Shown here: positions 16,592 through 24,808 of the stretch, piece after piece
How positions within the stretch are numbered: the first letter of the stretch is position 1
Layout: every line of letters begins with the position of its first letter
NCBI RefSeq assembly: GCF_000426385.1
Contig: NZ_AUFG01000002.1
Location: forward strand, 1-64,000
Direction of reading: 5' to 3'
Length of the DNA stretch: 64,000 nt
DNA from: Arsenicicoccus bolidensis DSM 15745
Lineage (GTDB): Bacteria > Actinomycetota > Actinomycetes > Actinomycetales > Dermatophilaceae
Translations under genes and position numbers: made by a program
Notes under the pieces: model-generated
Database searches by the model: none
Seen by the model: the letters and a program-made list of their open reading frames with translations, nothing else
What the model was told of the DNA's origin: nothing

Positions 16592-17152
16592 GTGCGCACG
16601 CGAGGAGTGGTCCTGGCCGTCGAGGCCCTCCTCGACGTCCCCGGCGCGACCGCCCGCGCGATGTCGATCGAGGGGCGTTCCGCCGGGCACCCTCGCTACG
16701 AGCGCCCCCTCCCTGGCGAGGGTGCCGTCGAGCGGCTCGGGGCCGCACGGGCCGGTGTCGTCCAGCCGTATGCCGACGCCCGGCCGGCCCTCGACCACCT
16801 CCTGGCGGCGGGGATCCGGGTCGCGGTGCTGGTGCGGCGCGAGGACCACGTCCTGCGCCGCGGGCTCGAGCGGCTCGGCCTCGACGAGCGGGGGGACCGC
16901 CGGGTCCTGGTCCTCGGGCCGGACGCCCTGGCGGGATCAGCCGCGGCGTCCGACCTCTGCCGCGCGGCCTGCGCAGCCCTCGGCACGCGCCTGGACGAGA
17001 CCGTCGTCGTCGGCGACGCCCCTCTCGTCCAGGGCGCCCTCCACGCGGGCCTGCGGGCCGTGTGGATCAACCGGGCCGACCGCCGCGAGCTGGAGGACGT
17101 CCCCACCATCCCTGCGCTGGACTCCCTCCCGACCGCGCTGGCCCTGGACTGA
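16592..17152 (+). CDS. HAD-superfamily-like protein, catalytically degenerate
   Basis: About 186 residues with the overall phosphoglycolate-phosphatase-like HAD outline: an N-terminal strand, a cap-like helical insert, AGIRVAVLV (motif II position) and VVVGDAPLVQGALHAGLRAVWINR (motif IV region). The nucleophile motif DxDxT is not present; the first strand reads VVLAVEALLDV, so both aspartates are missing. The motif IV GD remains. It is therefore probably not a phosphatase and may bind ligand or protein. GTG at 16592 is chosen because TACAGT lies six bases upstream, fitting a leaderless transcript. It is divergent from the ABC transporter operon. No closer functional assignment is possible. 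Confidence 0.6.
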   Translation: MRTRGVVLAVEALLDVPGATARAMSIEGRSAGHPRYERPLPGEGAVERLGAARAGVVQPYADARPALDHLLAAGIRVAVLVRREDHVLRRGLERLGLDERGDRRVLVLGPDALAGSAAASDLCRAACAALGTRLDETVVVGDAPLVQGALHAGLRAVWINRADRRELEDVPTIPALDSLPTALALD

Positions 17153-17341
17153 CCGGATCGATCGGCCCAGCGAGACCACGCGCGCAGGACAACGATCGAC
17201 GCTTCGCGAGCATCGGGGGATCTAGTCCGAGTCAGTGGGTATGCAGGCGACATCGAGGTCCCGCGATCCGCGGGCCCGCCAACGCTCAAGCCCCGGGCGT
17301 TCGCCACCAGCAGGTCATCACACCCCACGAGAGGGGCTGCC

Positions 17342-18118
17342 ATGTCGAACCCCACGTTCGATCCCCGCACCACCAACGCCGAGCCGTCCACCAAGGACGT
17401 CGCCGCCGACGAGGCCAAGAACGTCGCCGGCACCGCCCAGCAGGGCGGCCAGCAGGTCGCCGACACCGCCAAGGTCGAGGCCCAGCAGCTGGCGGGCGAG
17501 GCCAAGGGCCAGGCCCAGGACCTCTTCCACCAGGTGCGTTCCGAGGCCACCACGCAGATCTCCGGCCAGCAGCAGCGCCTGGCCGGCTCCCTGCGCACCA
17601 TCTCCGGCGAGCTGGACCAGATGGCCCACGGCGCGGACACCGCGACCGCGTCCGGTCTCGTCTCCCAGGCCGCCGGCACCGTCGACCAGGTCGCCGGCTG
17701 GCTCGAGAACCGCGAGCCCGCGGACGTCCTCGACGAGGTCCGCCGCTACGCCCGCCGCAACCCCGGCACCTTCCTGGCCGGCGCCGCCCTGCTCGGCCTG
17801 ATCGGCGGCCGTCTGACGCGTGGCCTGCAGGCCGACGCGCAGCGCAACGAGGCCTACGACGCGCGCTACGACACGCAGCGCCGCTCCTACGGCTACGTCG
17901 AGACCACCGCCCCGCGCGCGGGCTACGTCGAGACCACCTACCCCGAGGGCACCCGCGTCGAGGGCACCAGCGTGGGCGCCCAGGACTACGCCCGCGACGG
18001 CTACGGCACCGAGGTCTACGACCAGGAGGTCACCACGACCACCTACGCCCCCGAGACGACCACCTACGTCGAGGGCCGTGGCGACGAGCGCCCCGGAGCG
18101 GGTGACCTGCGCCGATGA
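17342..18118 (+). CDS. Alanine/glutamine-rich stress-type protein with one membrane helix
   Basis: 258 residues. The first ~100 are a low-complexity amphipathic helix rich in Ala, Gln, Asp and Lys (resembling LEA-type proteins). A single hydrophobic segment follows (FLAGAALLGLIGGRL, about 140-155). The tail is a Tyr/Thr-rich repeat region in which GYVETT is repeated and TTTTYAPETTTYVEG follows. It is the first gene of a three-gene operon whose members overlap by four bases, ahead of a holin-like protein and a DUF3618 protein. A GGGTAT hexamer at 17237-17242 resembles the -10 box of stress sigma factors (SigB/SigF), but no GTTT -35 is visible. Function unknown; envelope or osmotic stress protection is inferred from the operon. 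Confidence 0.7.
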   Translation: MSNPTFDPRTTNAEPSTKDVAADEAKNVAGTAQQGGQQVADTAKVEAQQLAGEAKGQAQDLFHQVRSEATTQISGQQQRLAGSLRTISGELDQMAHGADTATASGLVSQAAGTVDQVAGWLENREPADVLDEVRRYARRNPGTFLAGAALLGLIGGRLTRGLQADAQRNEAYDARYDTQRRSYGYVETTAPRAGYVETTYPEGTRVEGTSVGAQDYARDGYGTEVYDQEVTTTTYAPETTTYVEGRGDERPGAGDLRR

Positions 18119-18630
18119 CCCAGTTCGACAACTCGCACGGCGCCACCGCCGCAGGCGCGGACCCGTTCCCGCGGGAGCCGCTCGCCCCGGGCGACGTCCG
18201 GCCCGCGGAGCCCCTCGAGGGCTCGCACCAGACGTACGAGAAGGGCGAGCTCTCCGCCGTCGGAGCCCTGCTCGGTGACATCGCCAACGACATGACGACG
18301 CTCCTGCGCCAGGAGGCCGCCCTCGCCAAGCTCGAGGTGCAGCAGTCGGCCAAGTCCGCCGGCAAGGGCGTGGGACTCCTCGGCGGGGCCGGGGTGGCAG
18401 GCCACTTCGTCCTGCTGTTCCTGTCCATCGCCCTGTGGTGGGGCCTCGGCACGGCGATGGACAACCACGTCCTCTCCGCGCTGATCGTCGCCGCCATCTG
18501 GGCCGTGATCGCCGCCGTCCTGGCCTCCATGGGCCGCAAGGACCTCAAGAACGTCAAGGGAGCACCGCGCACGATCGAGACCGCCAAGCAGGTCCCCGAT
18601 GCGCTCAAGGGAAACGAGAACCGCGCATGA
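18115..18630 (+). CDS. Holin-X-like (phage holin superfamily III) membrane protein
   Basis: 171 residues. The central block GALLGDIANDMTTLLRQEAALAKLEVQ followed by two hydrophobic helices (about 85-112 and 120-142) is the actinobacterial 'Holin-X' family. Despite the name these are chromosomal membrane proteins of unknown role, and there is no phage context here. A ~45-residue acidic, Pro-rich N-terminal extension precedes the domain. The gene overlaps its upstream and downstream neighbours (ATGA at both ends), so it is coupled to the two helical stress-like proteins. Confidence 0.8.
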   Translation: MTQFDNSHGATAAGADPFPREPLAPGDVRPAEPLEGSHQTYEKGELSAVGALLGDIANDMTTLLRQEAALAKLEVQQSAKSAGKGVGLLGGAGVAGHFVLLFLSIALWWGLGTAMDNHVLSALIVAAIWAVIAAVLASMGRKDLKNVKGAPRTIETAKQVPDALKGNENRA

Positions 18631-19382
18631 GCTACGACAACACCCCCACCAGCAGCAACGACCCCGAGCAGCTGCGCCGCGAGATCGAGCGCACCCGGGG
18701 CAACCTCAGCCAGAACGTCAACGCCCTCGGTGAGGCCGTCGACCCGAGCAACGTCGCCAAGCGTCAGGCCGAGAAGGTCCAGGACCGCGTCGTCGGCGCC
18801 GGCCGCGGCATCAAGGAGCGAATCATGGGTTCGAACGACGACGAGTACTACTACGCCGACGGTCGCCGTCGCTACTACGCCGACGACACCCACCAGTCGG
18901 GCCCCGGCGTCGGCCAGCGCCTGAGCGACACCGGCGACCGCGTGTCGGGGGCCGCCTCCGACGCGGGTGACCGCGTCCGCGACGCTGCCGGCACCGCTCG
19001 CGACAACCTCGAGCAGGCCCCGGCCGTGGCGCGCCGCAAGACCCGCGGCAACCCGATGGCCGCCGGCCTGATCGCGCTCGGCGCGGGCTGGCTCGTCGGC
19101 TCCCTCCTCCCGGTGTCGGAGCGCGAGCGCGAGCTCGCCGTCCGCGCCAAGGAGGCGGCGCAGGACAAGGGCCAGCCCCTCGTCGAGGGCGCCAAGTCCG
19201 TCGCCCAGGACGCCGCCGACAACCTCAAGGCCCCCCTGCAGGAGGCCGCCGAGTCGCTCAAGGAGAGCGCCCAGGAGAGCGTCGACAAGGTCACGGGCGA
19301 GGGCCAGGACGCCGCCCAGGAGGTCAAGGCTCAGGCCCAGGACTCCAAGGAGAACGTCCAGCAGAAGCAGAAGAACAGCTGA
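18627..19382 (+). CDS. DUF3618 domain protein with long amphipathic tail
   Basis: 251 residues. The N-terminus PEQLRREIERTRGNLSQNVNALGEAVDP is the DUF3618 signature. A tyrosine-rich patch (DEYYYADGRRRYYADD) follows. There is one hydrophobic helix near residues 148-163 (AAGLIALGAGWLVGSLL). The last ~80 residues are an Ala/Gln/Lys/Glu-rich, LEA-like helix. Proteins of this family are found beside Holin-X proteins in many actinobacteria; their function is not established. It is the last gene of the operon, followed by a strong hairpin (19414-19456). Confidence 0.82.
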   Translation: MSYDNTPTSSNDPEQLRREIERTRGNLSQNVNALGEAVDPSNVAKRQAEKVQDRVVGAGRGIKERIMGSNDDEYYYADGRRRYYADDTHQSGPGVGQRLSDTGDRVSGAASDAGDRVRDAAGTARDNLEQAPAVARRKTRGNPMAAGLIALGAGWLVGSLLPVSERERELAVRAKEAAQDKGQPLVEGAKSVAQDAADNLKAPLQEAAESLKESAQESVDKVTGEGQDAAQEVKAQAQDSKENVQQKQKNS

Positions 19383-19413
19383 TCGCAGCACCACCTAGCA
19401 ACGCTGAGCAGCA

Positions 19414-19456
19414 CCGAGGGGTGGGTCCGGGCCTGATGGCCTGGCCCACCCCTCGG
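19414..19456 (+). terminator. Hairpin terminator of the DUF3618 operon
   Basis: CCGAGGGGTGGG (19414-19425) pairs perfectly with CCCACCCCTCGG (19445-19456), with a 19-nt loop. It lies 31 nt after the operon's last stop. Confidence 0.65.
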
Positions 19457-19470
19457 CCGTGCCCGCACCT

Positions 19471-19500
19471 CGTATGGCGGGGCGCGGGTCCCGGCATACG
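19471..19500. repeat. Short family A-like palindrome, copy A2
   Basis: CGTATGGCGG (19471-19480) and CCGGCATACG (19491-19500) form an inverted repeat with one mismatch around a GC-rich centre. The GTATG/CATAC ends match the family A frame, but the CCGCCTCGCG core is missing. It lies between the convergent DUF3618 operon and ppk2. Confidence 0.5.
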
Positions 19501-19502
19501 GG

Positions 19503-20435
19503 CTAGCTCTTGGCCTTGCCGCCCTTGCTGCGCTTGTCGTCCTTGCTGCGCTTGTCGTCCTTGCTGCGCTTGTTGCTCTTGCTGCCCTCGTCGCCGTCGA
19601 TCAGCGAGGCCGCGTGGTCCGGCACGTAGCGCTGCAGGTCGCGCGGCGGCCGCTCGTAGCCCTTGGCCTCGGGCCGCACCGGGATCGTGACCTCCGGCGG
19701 GTCGATGTGGAGGTAGGGGATCGAGTCGAGCAGGTGCTTGATCACGTTGAGCCGCGAGCGCTTCTTGTCCTCGGACTCGACCACGTGCCAGGGCGAGCTG
19801 GGAAGGTCGGTGTGGGCGAACATCTGGTCCTTGGCCCGGGAGTAGTCCTCCCAGCGCGTGATCGACTCGAGGTCCATGGGCGACAGCTTCCAGCGCCGCA
19901 TGGGGTCACCGAGCCGGGAGCGGAAGCGCTTCTCCTGCTCGACGTCGGACACGCTGAACCAGTACTTGCGCAGGATGATCCCGTCGTCGAGGAGCATCTG
20001 CTCGAAGACGGGGCACTGCTGCAGGAAGCGCTGGTACTCCACCTCGGTGCAGAAGCCCATGACCCGCTCGACGCCGGCCCGGTTGTACCAGCTGCGGTCG
20101 AAGATCACGATCTCGCCGGCGGCGGGCAGGTGCTCGACGTAGCGCTGGAAGTACCACTGGGTCCGCTGGCGCTCGGTCGGCGCGGGCAGGGCCGCGACCC
20201 GCACGGTGCGGGGGTTGAGGTACTGCGTGATGCGCTTGATGGCCGAGCCCTTGCCGGCCGCGTCCCGCCCCTCGAAGACGATCACGACCCGGTTGCCGGT
20301 CTGCTTCACCCACTGCTGCATGGTCACGAGCTCGGACTGCAGTCGCTCCAGCTCGTCCTCGTAGGCCTTGGAGGGGAGCTTGGGCGGCTTGGTGGCGTGG
20401 GCCTCGGGGTTGTTTCCGGTGGACTTCTGCGTCAT
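19503..20435 (-). CDS. ppk2: Polyphosphate kinase 2 (class I PPK2)
   Basis: 310 residues. It transfers phosphate between polyphosphate and nucleotides, usually making ADP or GDP into triphosphates. Walker A FEGRDAAGKGS (residues 54-64), Walker B-like EIVIFDRSWYNRAGVERVMGF (lid module) and the RFRSRLGDPMRRWKLSPMD block are hallmarks of one-domain PPK2. The C-terminal ~28 residues are a Lys/Ser/Asp repeat (SKDDKR twice, then SKGGKAKS) encoded by tandem 18-bp repeats at 19518-19580; a basic tail could bind polyphosphate. GACAAT lies six bases before the ATG, suggesting a leaderless transcript. Class I assignment rests on the single domain. Confidence 0.93.
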   Translation of the reverse strand: MTQKSTGNNPEAHATKPPKLPSKAYEDELERLQSELVTMQQWVKQTGNRVVIVFEGRDAAGKGSAIKRITQYLNPRTVRVAALPAPTERQRTQWYFQRYVEHLPAAGEIVIFDRSWYNRAGVERVMGFCTEVEYQRFLQQCPVFEQMLLDDGIILRKYWFSVSDVEQEKRFRSRLGDPMRRWKLSPMDLESITRWEDYSRAKDQMFAHTDLPSSPWHVVESEDKKRSRLNVIKHLLDSIPYLHIDPPEVTIPVRPEAKGYERPPRDLQRYVPDHAASLIDGDEGSKSNKRSKDDKRSKDDKRSKGGKAKS

Positions 20436-20454
20436 CTGCCCATTGTCCCGGCGA

Positions 20455-20682
20455 TCAGTAGCGGTCGCGCGGCAGGGTCGTGTCGTGGTGCTCGATGATC
20501 GCGTCGTGACGGGTGTGGCGGCGCTGCTGGTTGATGATCAGCGACAGCACGAGCGACAGCGCGCCGGCGCCCATCAGGATGAGGCCGATCATGCCGAGGT
20601 CGATGCTCGGGATCGCGTCCTGGACCGCGAACTTCAGGACCGCGCCGACCACGAGGAGAAAGATGCCGAGGCCGATGCCCAT
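20455..20682 (-). CDS. Small two-helix membrane protein (DUF6458-like)
   Basis: 75 residues with two hydrophobic segments (IGLGIFLLVVGAVLKFAV and MIGLILMGAGALSLVLSLII) and a short His/Arg-rich cytoplasmic tail (RRHTRHDAIIEHHD). This is the layout of a small actinobacterial membrane family (DUF6458) with no known function. A GGAG ribosome site precedes the ATG. It lies just upstream (in transcription) of ppk2 with a 19-nt gap and could be co-transcribed with it. Confidence 0.72.
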   Translation of the reverse strand: MGIGLGIFLLVVGAVLKFAVQDAIPSIDLGMIGLILMGAGALSLVLSLIINQQRRHTRHDAIIEHHDTTLPRDRY

Positions 20683-20793
20683 GGGGTGCTCCGTAACGTC
20701 CGGCCCCGTCCGGGTGACGGGGCGATGCGCCCATTACGTACCCTTTGGGTTGCCGTTCGTCACTCATCGTCAACACGTTCACCCTTTTAGCGG

Positions 20794-22659
20794 TCACGTG
20801 CCACGCAGATCGAGCCTGAGCTCGGTCGTCGCCCCGTCCACGAGGACGACCGGGATCCCCCAGTCCTGCTGGTAGAGATGGCAGGCCGCGTGCTCGGGCA
20901 CCTCGCCGGTGACCGGGTCGCCGTCGCAGGCCGCGGCCCGGACCGAGACGTGCAGGATGCCGTCGCCCACCCGGGGGTCGAGGTGCAGCCGCCGGGTCAG
21001 CCCCTGGGCCGTGCCCGAGCCCTCGCGCAGCAGCGCCTCGGGCGAGCTCGACACCATCAGCTGCGTCGGGTCGCCCCAGCGCAGGTCGAGCTTCTGCCCC
21101 GTCGGGGGCACGAAGTCCACCACCAGGTCGACCTCACCCGGGGCGATCTCGGTGCGGGGCCGCTGGGTGGTGTGCGCGAGACCGTCGACCCGGCGAGCCA
21201 CGGGCGGTATGCCGATCCGCTCGATCCGGTGGGCCGCCGACTCGACGACCAGCAGGGTCTCGTCGTCGTCCACGAGGACGTCGCTGGGCTCGGCCAGGTC
21301 GCCGAGCAGCGTCGACACCTCGCCGCTCGCGGGGTCGTAGCGGCGCACCGCGCCGTTGTAGGTGTCGGCGACGGCGACCGAGCCGTCCGGCAGGACGCCC
21401 ACCCCGAGCGGGTGCTGCATCAGGGCCTGCGCGGCCGGGCCGTCGACGTGACCGAAGTCGAACAGGCCCTGCCCCACGACGGTCTCGACCTGGACGGCCG
21501 GGGCGAGATCCGCTGCTGCGACGGCCCCCTGGCCGCCGGTCGGCGCCACGGTGACGCGTCGCAGCGCGGAGGTCTCGGAGTCGGCCACCCACAGGACCTC
21601 CCCGTCGGCGGAGACGGCGAGCCCCGACGGCTGCGCGAACCAGCAGTCGCCCCCGCCCCCGTCCCGGATCCCCTCGGCCGAGGTGCCGGCCAGCACCTGG
21701 ATCTCGTTGTCCGCCGGGTCGGCTCGCAGGTCGAGCGACCAGAGCTGGTGGGTGCCGGCCATGGCGACGACGAGCCGGTCCTGCCACCAGGCGAGGTCCC
21801 AGGGGGTCGACAGGTCCTGCGCGAGCGCCGGTCCCCCGCCGGTGCGCTCGCGCAGCTGGGAGCCGGTGCCGGCGAGCGTGGCCCACTCCCCCGACGCCAG
21901 GTGCAGACCCCGCACCTGGTGGTTGACGCTGTCGGCGACCGCGACGTCCACGCCGGTGCGGGCGGCCAGCTCGGGTGGCAGCAGCAGCACGCCCTGCGGC
22001 TCCGCGAGGGGCGGCTGGGCGGCATACCGCCTCTGCTCGGTCACGAGATCGGGTGCCAGCCGGACGATCTCGTGGTGCGCGGTGTCGGACACGAGCACCG
22101 AGCCGTCGTCGAGCCGGACCGCCTTGCCCGGGAAGCGCAGCGGCGAGGTGGGCGGCGGCGGGGCGACGTAGGGGCCGTCCCCGCGGCGCAGGGTCCCCTT
22201 GGCGTCGTGCTCGGCGAGCAGCTCGCGGACGAGGACCTCGAGGCCGTGGGCGTGACCCTCGCCCGACATGGACGCGACGACATAGCCCTCGGGGTCGATC
22301 ACGACGAGGGTCGGCCAGGCGCGCGCGGTGTAGGCCTGCCAGGTGACCAGGTCCGGGTCGTCGAGGACGGGGTGGTGCACGGCGTAGCGCTCGACGGCGG
22401 CGGCGAGCGCGTCGGGGTCGGCCTCGTGGACGAACTTGGGCGAGTGGACGCCGATCAGCACGAGGCTGTCGGAGAACTCCTGCTCCAGGGGCCGCAGCTC
22501 GTCCAGGACGTGCAGGCAGTTGACGCAGCAGAAGGTCCAGAAGTCGAGGACGACGACCTTGCCCCGCAGCTCGGCGAGGGTGACCTCGCGCCCCCCGGTG
22601 TTGAGCCACCCCCGGCCGACGAGCTCGGGGGCACGGACGCGGGCACGACGATCAGCCAT
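20794..22659 (-). CDS. Thioredoxin-like plus NHL beta-propeller protein (NHLRC2-like)
   Basis: 621 residues. The N-terminal ~170 form a TlpA/AhpC-like thioredoxin fold with FWTFCCVNCLHV (C44, C45, C48) in place of CxxC. The rest is a six-bladed NHL propeller (repeated D-x-x-N/T-x-x-V-R units such as VADSVNHQVRGL, VADSETSALRRV, VADTYNGAVRRY), followed by a ~130-residue C-terminal beta domain. Domain order and the CCxxC motif match the NHLRC2 family conserved from bacteria to humans. No signal peptide is seen, so it is cytoplasmic. The biochemical role is not established. TAGGTT lies eight bases before the ATG. Confidence 0.88.
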   Translation of the reverse strand: MADRRARVRAPELVGRGWLNTGGREVTLAELRGKVVVLDFWTFCCVNCLHVLDELRPLEQEFSDSLVLIGVHSPKFVHEADPDALAAAVERYAVHHPVLDDPDLVTWQAYTARAWPTLVVIDPEGYVVASMSGEGHAHGLEVLVRELLAEHDAKGTLRRGDGPYVAPPPPTSPLRFPGKAVRLDDGSVLVSDTAHHEIVRLAPDLVTEQRRYAAQPPLAEPQGVLLLPPELAARTGVDVAVADSVNHQVRGLHLASGEWATLAGTGSQLRERTGGGPALAQDLSTPWDLAWWQDRLVVAMAGTHQLWSLDLRADPADNEIQVLAGTSAEGIRDGGGGDCWFAQPSGLAVSADGEVLWVADSETSALRRVTVAPTGGQGAVAAADLAPAVQVETVVGQGLFDFGHVDGPAAQALMQHPLGVGVLPDGSVAVADTYNGAVRRYDPASGEVSTLLGDLAEPSDVLVDDDETLLVVESAAHRIERIGIPPVARRVDGLAHTTQRPRTEIAPGEVDLVVDFVPPTGQKLDLRWGDPTQLMVSSSPEALLREGSGTAQGLTRRLHLDPRVGDGILHVSVRAAACDGDPVTGEVPEHAACHLYQQDWGIPVVLVDGATTELRLDLRGT

Positions 22660-22681
22660 GACACGCAAACCTACCCCCGGT

Positions 22682-22735
22682 GAAGGCATCGACCGGCCCT
22701 CGTCCGCCAGGCTGATGCCTTTACCCCCGGCGGGT
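22682..22735. repeat. Family C palindromic repeat, copy C1
   Basis: AAGGCATC (22683-22690) and GATGCCTT (22714-22721) flank GACCGGCCCTCGTCCGCCAG. It continues as CCCCCGGCGGGTC, shared with copy C3 at 56691-56752. The TAA stop of the CopD-CtaG gene (22721-22723, minus strand) lies inside the element. Confidence 0.7.
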
Positions 22736-24748
22736 CTGGTCGTGGCCGGCGATCCGGCCCAGCCGCTCGTTGTAGGCCCGCAGCTCGGCGTCCTCGTCGC
22801 GCTCCGCCTCGCGGTCGTAGCGCCGGGACTCGCGCGAGTCCGAGCGCACCCAGTCCGCCACCACCAGCAGCGCCAGGATCATGGTGGGGAGCTCACCGAT
22901 CCCCCAGGCGATGGCGCCGCCGTCCTGCTGGTCCTGCAGGAGGTTCCAGCCCCAGCCGAGCTGCAGCGCCTGGTAGAAGGTGGGCGCGAGCAGCGTCGTC
23001 CCGGACATCAGCGCGATCCCGAACCACGCGTGGAAGCCGAGCGTCCCCAGCAGCAGGACCAGGCGGCCCGGCGCCGGCCACTTGCGCGGGCCCGGGTCGA
23101 CGCCGATCAGCACCCACGCGAAACCGTAGCCTGCCAGCACGAAGTGGACGACCATGAGCACGTGCCCGGTGTGGGTGCGCAGCGCGAGCTCGAACAGTGG
23201 CGTGAAGTAGAAGACGATCAGGCTCGCGTAGAAGTTGATCGCCGCCACCAGGGGGTTGGCCATGAACCCCACCCAGCGGGAGCCGAGGGCCGCGCTCAGC
23301 AGCTCGCGCAGCCCGAACGACCCGTCGTGCCGCGGCCTCAGGACGCGCAGCGCCAGCGTCGAGGGCGCGCCGAGGACCAGGAGCATCGGGACGCCCATCA
23401 TCAGCGCCATGTGCATCGACATGTGCCACGAGAAGGACACCTTGCCGAGCACCCCGGGCCCGCCCTGCGTCGCGAGCAGGAAGATCGCGTGCCCGGCGAG
23501 CCAGGCCAGGGTGCGGGTGACGGGCCAGCGGTCGCCGCGCCGGTGCAGCACGCGCACCCCGTGCAGGTAGAGCCCGACGGCGATGAGCGACAGCGACAGC
23601 CACAGCCAGTCGACGCGCCACGTCGCCAGCCAGGACCAGCCCTGCGGCACGGCCGGCGCCGGGTAGCCCGTGAGCGACTCGGCCGCCGTGATGCCCGCCT
23701 GGACCTCGGGGACGGGCGGGGCCGACCGCGACAGGGCGACCCCGAGCCCGACGGCGAGCCCCATGACGGCGAGCTCGATGGCGGCGAACCGGGCGAACCC
23801 GGCGGCCAGGGCGGGGTTCTCCCGCAGGCGAGCGACATACGCGCGCCGTTGCCGCAGGCCGACCAGGGCGAGGGCCACGAGCAGGAGGACCTTGAGCACG
23901 ATGAGCAGGCCGTATGCCGACGCGAGCCCCCGCCACGAGCCGACCCGCACGGCGGCGTTGAGCAGGCCGGACAGCGCGACGAAGCCCAACGACCAGGTCG
24001 CCACGTGGGAGTAGCGCTCGACGGTGACGCCCAGGTCCCGCCCGCGCAGGAGGGGCCGCAGGACGAGGATCCCCAGCAGGCCACCGAGCCACAGGACGGC
24101 GCCGAGCAGGTGGTACTGCAGCGACGTCACGGCCGTGTCGTGCGCGACCGACCCTGCGGCGTGACCCGCGAGGCCGAGGGGGAAGAGCGCGAGGAGGCCG
24201 AGGACGAGCATCCAGGCGAGGGTGTAGCGCGAGCGGCCCACGGCGGCGCCGGTGGTGACGACCATGCCGATGAGAGCCGAGACCACGGTGGCCCGGATGG
24301 CGTCGAAGCTCATCGCGAAGGCCCCGAACTGGTCCCCGAACTGCGGGTCCGTCGGGGACATGCCGGCGGCGTCGGCGAACGTGAGGACCACCCCGGCGAG
24401 CCCCGCGACGACCCAGATCATGCCGGTCAGGCTGGCCGCGCGGGCCGCCGTCACGCGCCGGGTCCCCTCGCGGTCGTCGGGCACCAGCATCGTGCCGACG
24501 AGGAGCAGGCCGACCGTGGCGGCGAGCGCGACGTCGTGGACGGCGCGGACCAGGGGCAGGCCCCAGCGGACCGAGGGGCCGGCGTCGCCGAGACCCGTCA
24601 CGAGCTCGGTGAAGGCACCCGTCGCGAGCCCGCCGGCCAGCAGCGCGACCAGCGCCCCGACGAGAGGGACCGTCGCGATCACCGTGCGGGCCTCCCGAGA
24701 GTCGTCCCGGTGGGGCGTGGACGGGGACGCGACCTGGGTGCTGCTCAC
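22721..24748 (-). CDS. CopD-CtaG fusion membrane protein (copper handling / cytochrome oxidase assembly)
   Basis: 675 residues and about 15-16 transmembrane helices. The N-terminal half (to ~350) contains the CopD copper-resistance domain (YHLLGAVLWLGGLLGILVL, with the histidine typical of the family). The C-terminal half (about 380-630) is a cytochrome c oxidase caa3 assembly factor domain of the CtaG type (GHAIFLLATQGGPGVLG, HMSMHMALMMGVPMLLVLGAP, HFVLAGYGFAWVLIG), rich in His and Met. Such fusions are widespread in actinobacteria and are thought to move copper across the membrane for oxidase assembly. The GTG start has TAGGCT six bases upstream; GGAGGG immediately before the start is too close for a normal ribosome site. 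The stop falls in repeat C1. Confidence 0.88.
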   Translation of the reverse strand: MSSTQVASPSTPHRDDSREARTVIATVPLVGALVALLAGGLATGAFTELVTGLGDAGPSVRWGLPLVRAVHDVALAATVGLLLVGTMLVPDDREGTRRVTAARAASLTGMIWVVAGLAGVVLTFADAAGMSPTDPQFGDQFGAFAMSFDAIRATVVSALIGMVVTTGAAVGRSRYTLAWMLVLGLLALFPLGLAGHAAGSVAHDTAVTSLQYHLLGAVLWLGGLLGILVLRPLLRGRDLGVTVERYSHVATWSLGFVALSGLLNAAVRVGSWRGLASAYGLLIVLKVLLLVALALVGLRQRRAYVARLRENPALAAGFARFAAIELAVMGLAVGLGVALSRSAPPVPEVQAGITAAESLTGYPAPAVPQGWSWLATWRVDWLWLSLSLIAVGLYLHGVRVLHRRGDRWPVTRTLAWLAGHAIFLLATQGGPGVLGKVSFSWHMSMHMALMMGVPMLLVLGAPSTLALRVLRPRHDGSFGLRELLSAALGSRWVGFMANPLVAAINFYASLIVFYFTPLFELALRTHTGHVLMVVHFVLAGYGFAWVLIGVDPGPRKWPAPGRLVLLLGTLGFHAWFGIALMSGTTLLAPTFYQALQLGWGWNLLQDQQDGGAIAWGIGELPTMILALLVVADWVRSDSRESRRYDREAERDEDAELRAYNERLGRIAGHDQTRRG

Positions 24749-24754
24749 CCCTCC

Positions 24755-24802
24755 AGCCTAAGGCGACGCAGGGACGCGGTCGGCTCCGCCCGTCGTTAGG
24801 GT
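24755..24802. promoter_or_regulatory. Divergent leaderless promoters
   Basis: Minus-strand TAGGCT (24760-24755) ends six bases before the GTG of the CopD-CtaG gene. Plus-strand TAGGGT (24797-24802) ends six bases before the ATG at 24809. Both fit the TANNNT -10 consensus with transcription starting at the start codon. Confidence 0.6.
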
Positions 24803-24808
24803 GGGGCC

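Noticed and set aside
17215-17242. SigB/SigF promoter of the DUF3618 operon
   Set aside because: GGGTAT is present, but no GTTT-like -35 element occurs 15-17 nt upstream, so it is not listed as a feature.
18115-18630. Prophage suggested by holin-like annotation (also 36514-36906)
   Set aside because: Both belong to chromosomal holin-named membrane families; no phage structural, lysis or integrase genes are present.
22436-24799. 787-codon plus-strand frame opposite the CopD-CtaG gene
   Set aside because: Compositional artefact (Arg/Gly/Asp-rich); the minus strand encodes recognisable membrane domains.
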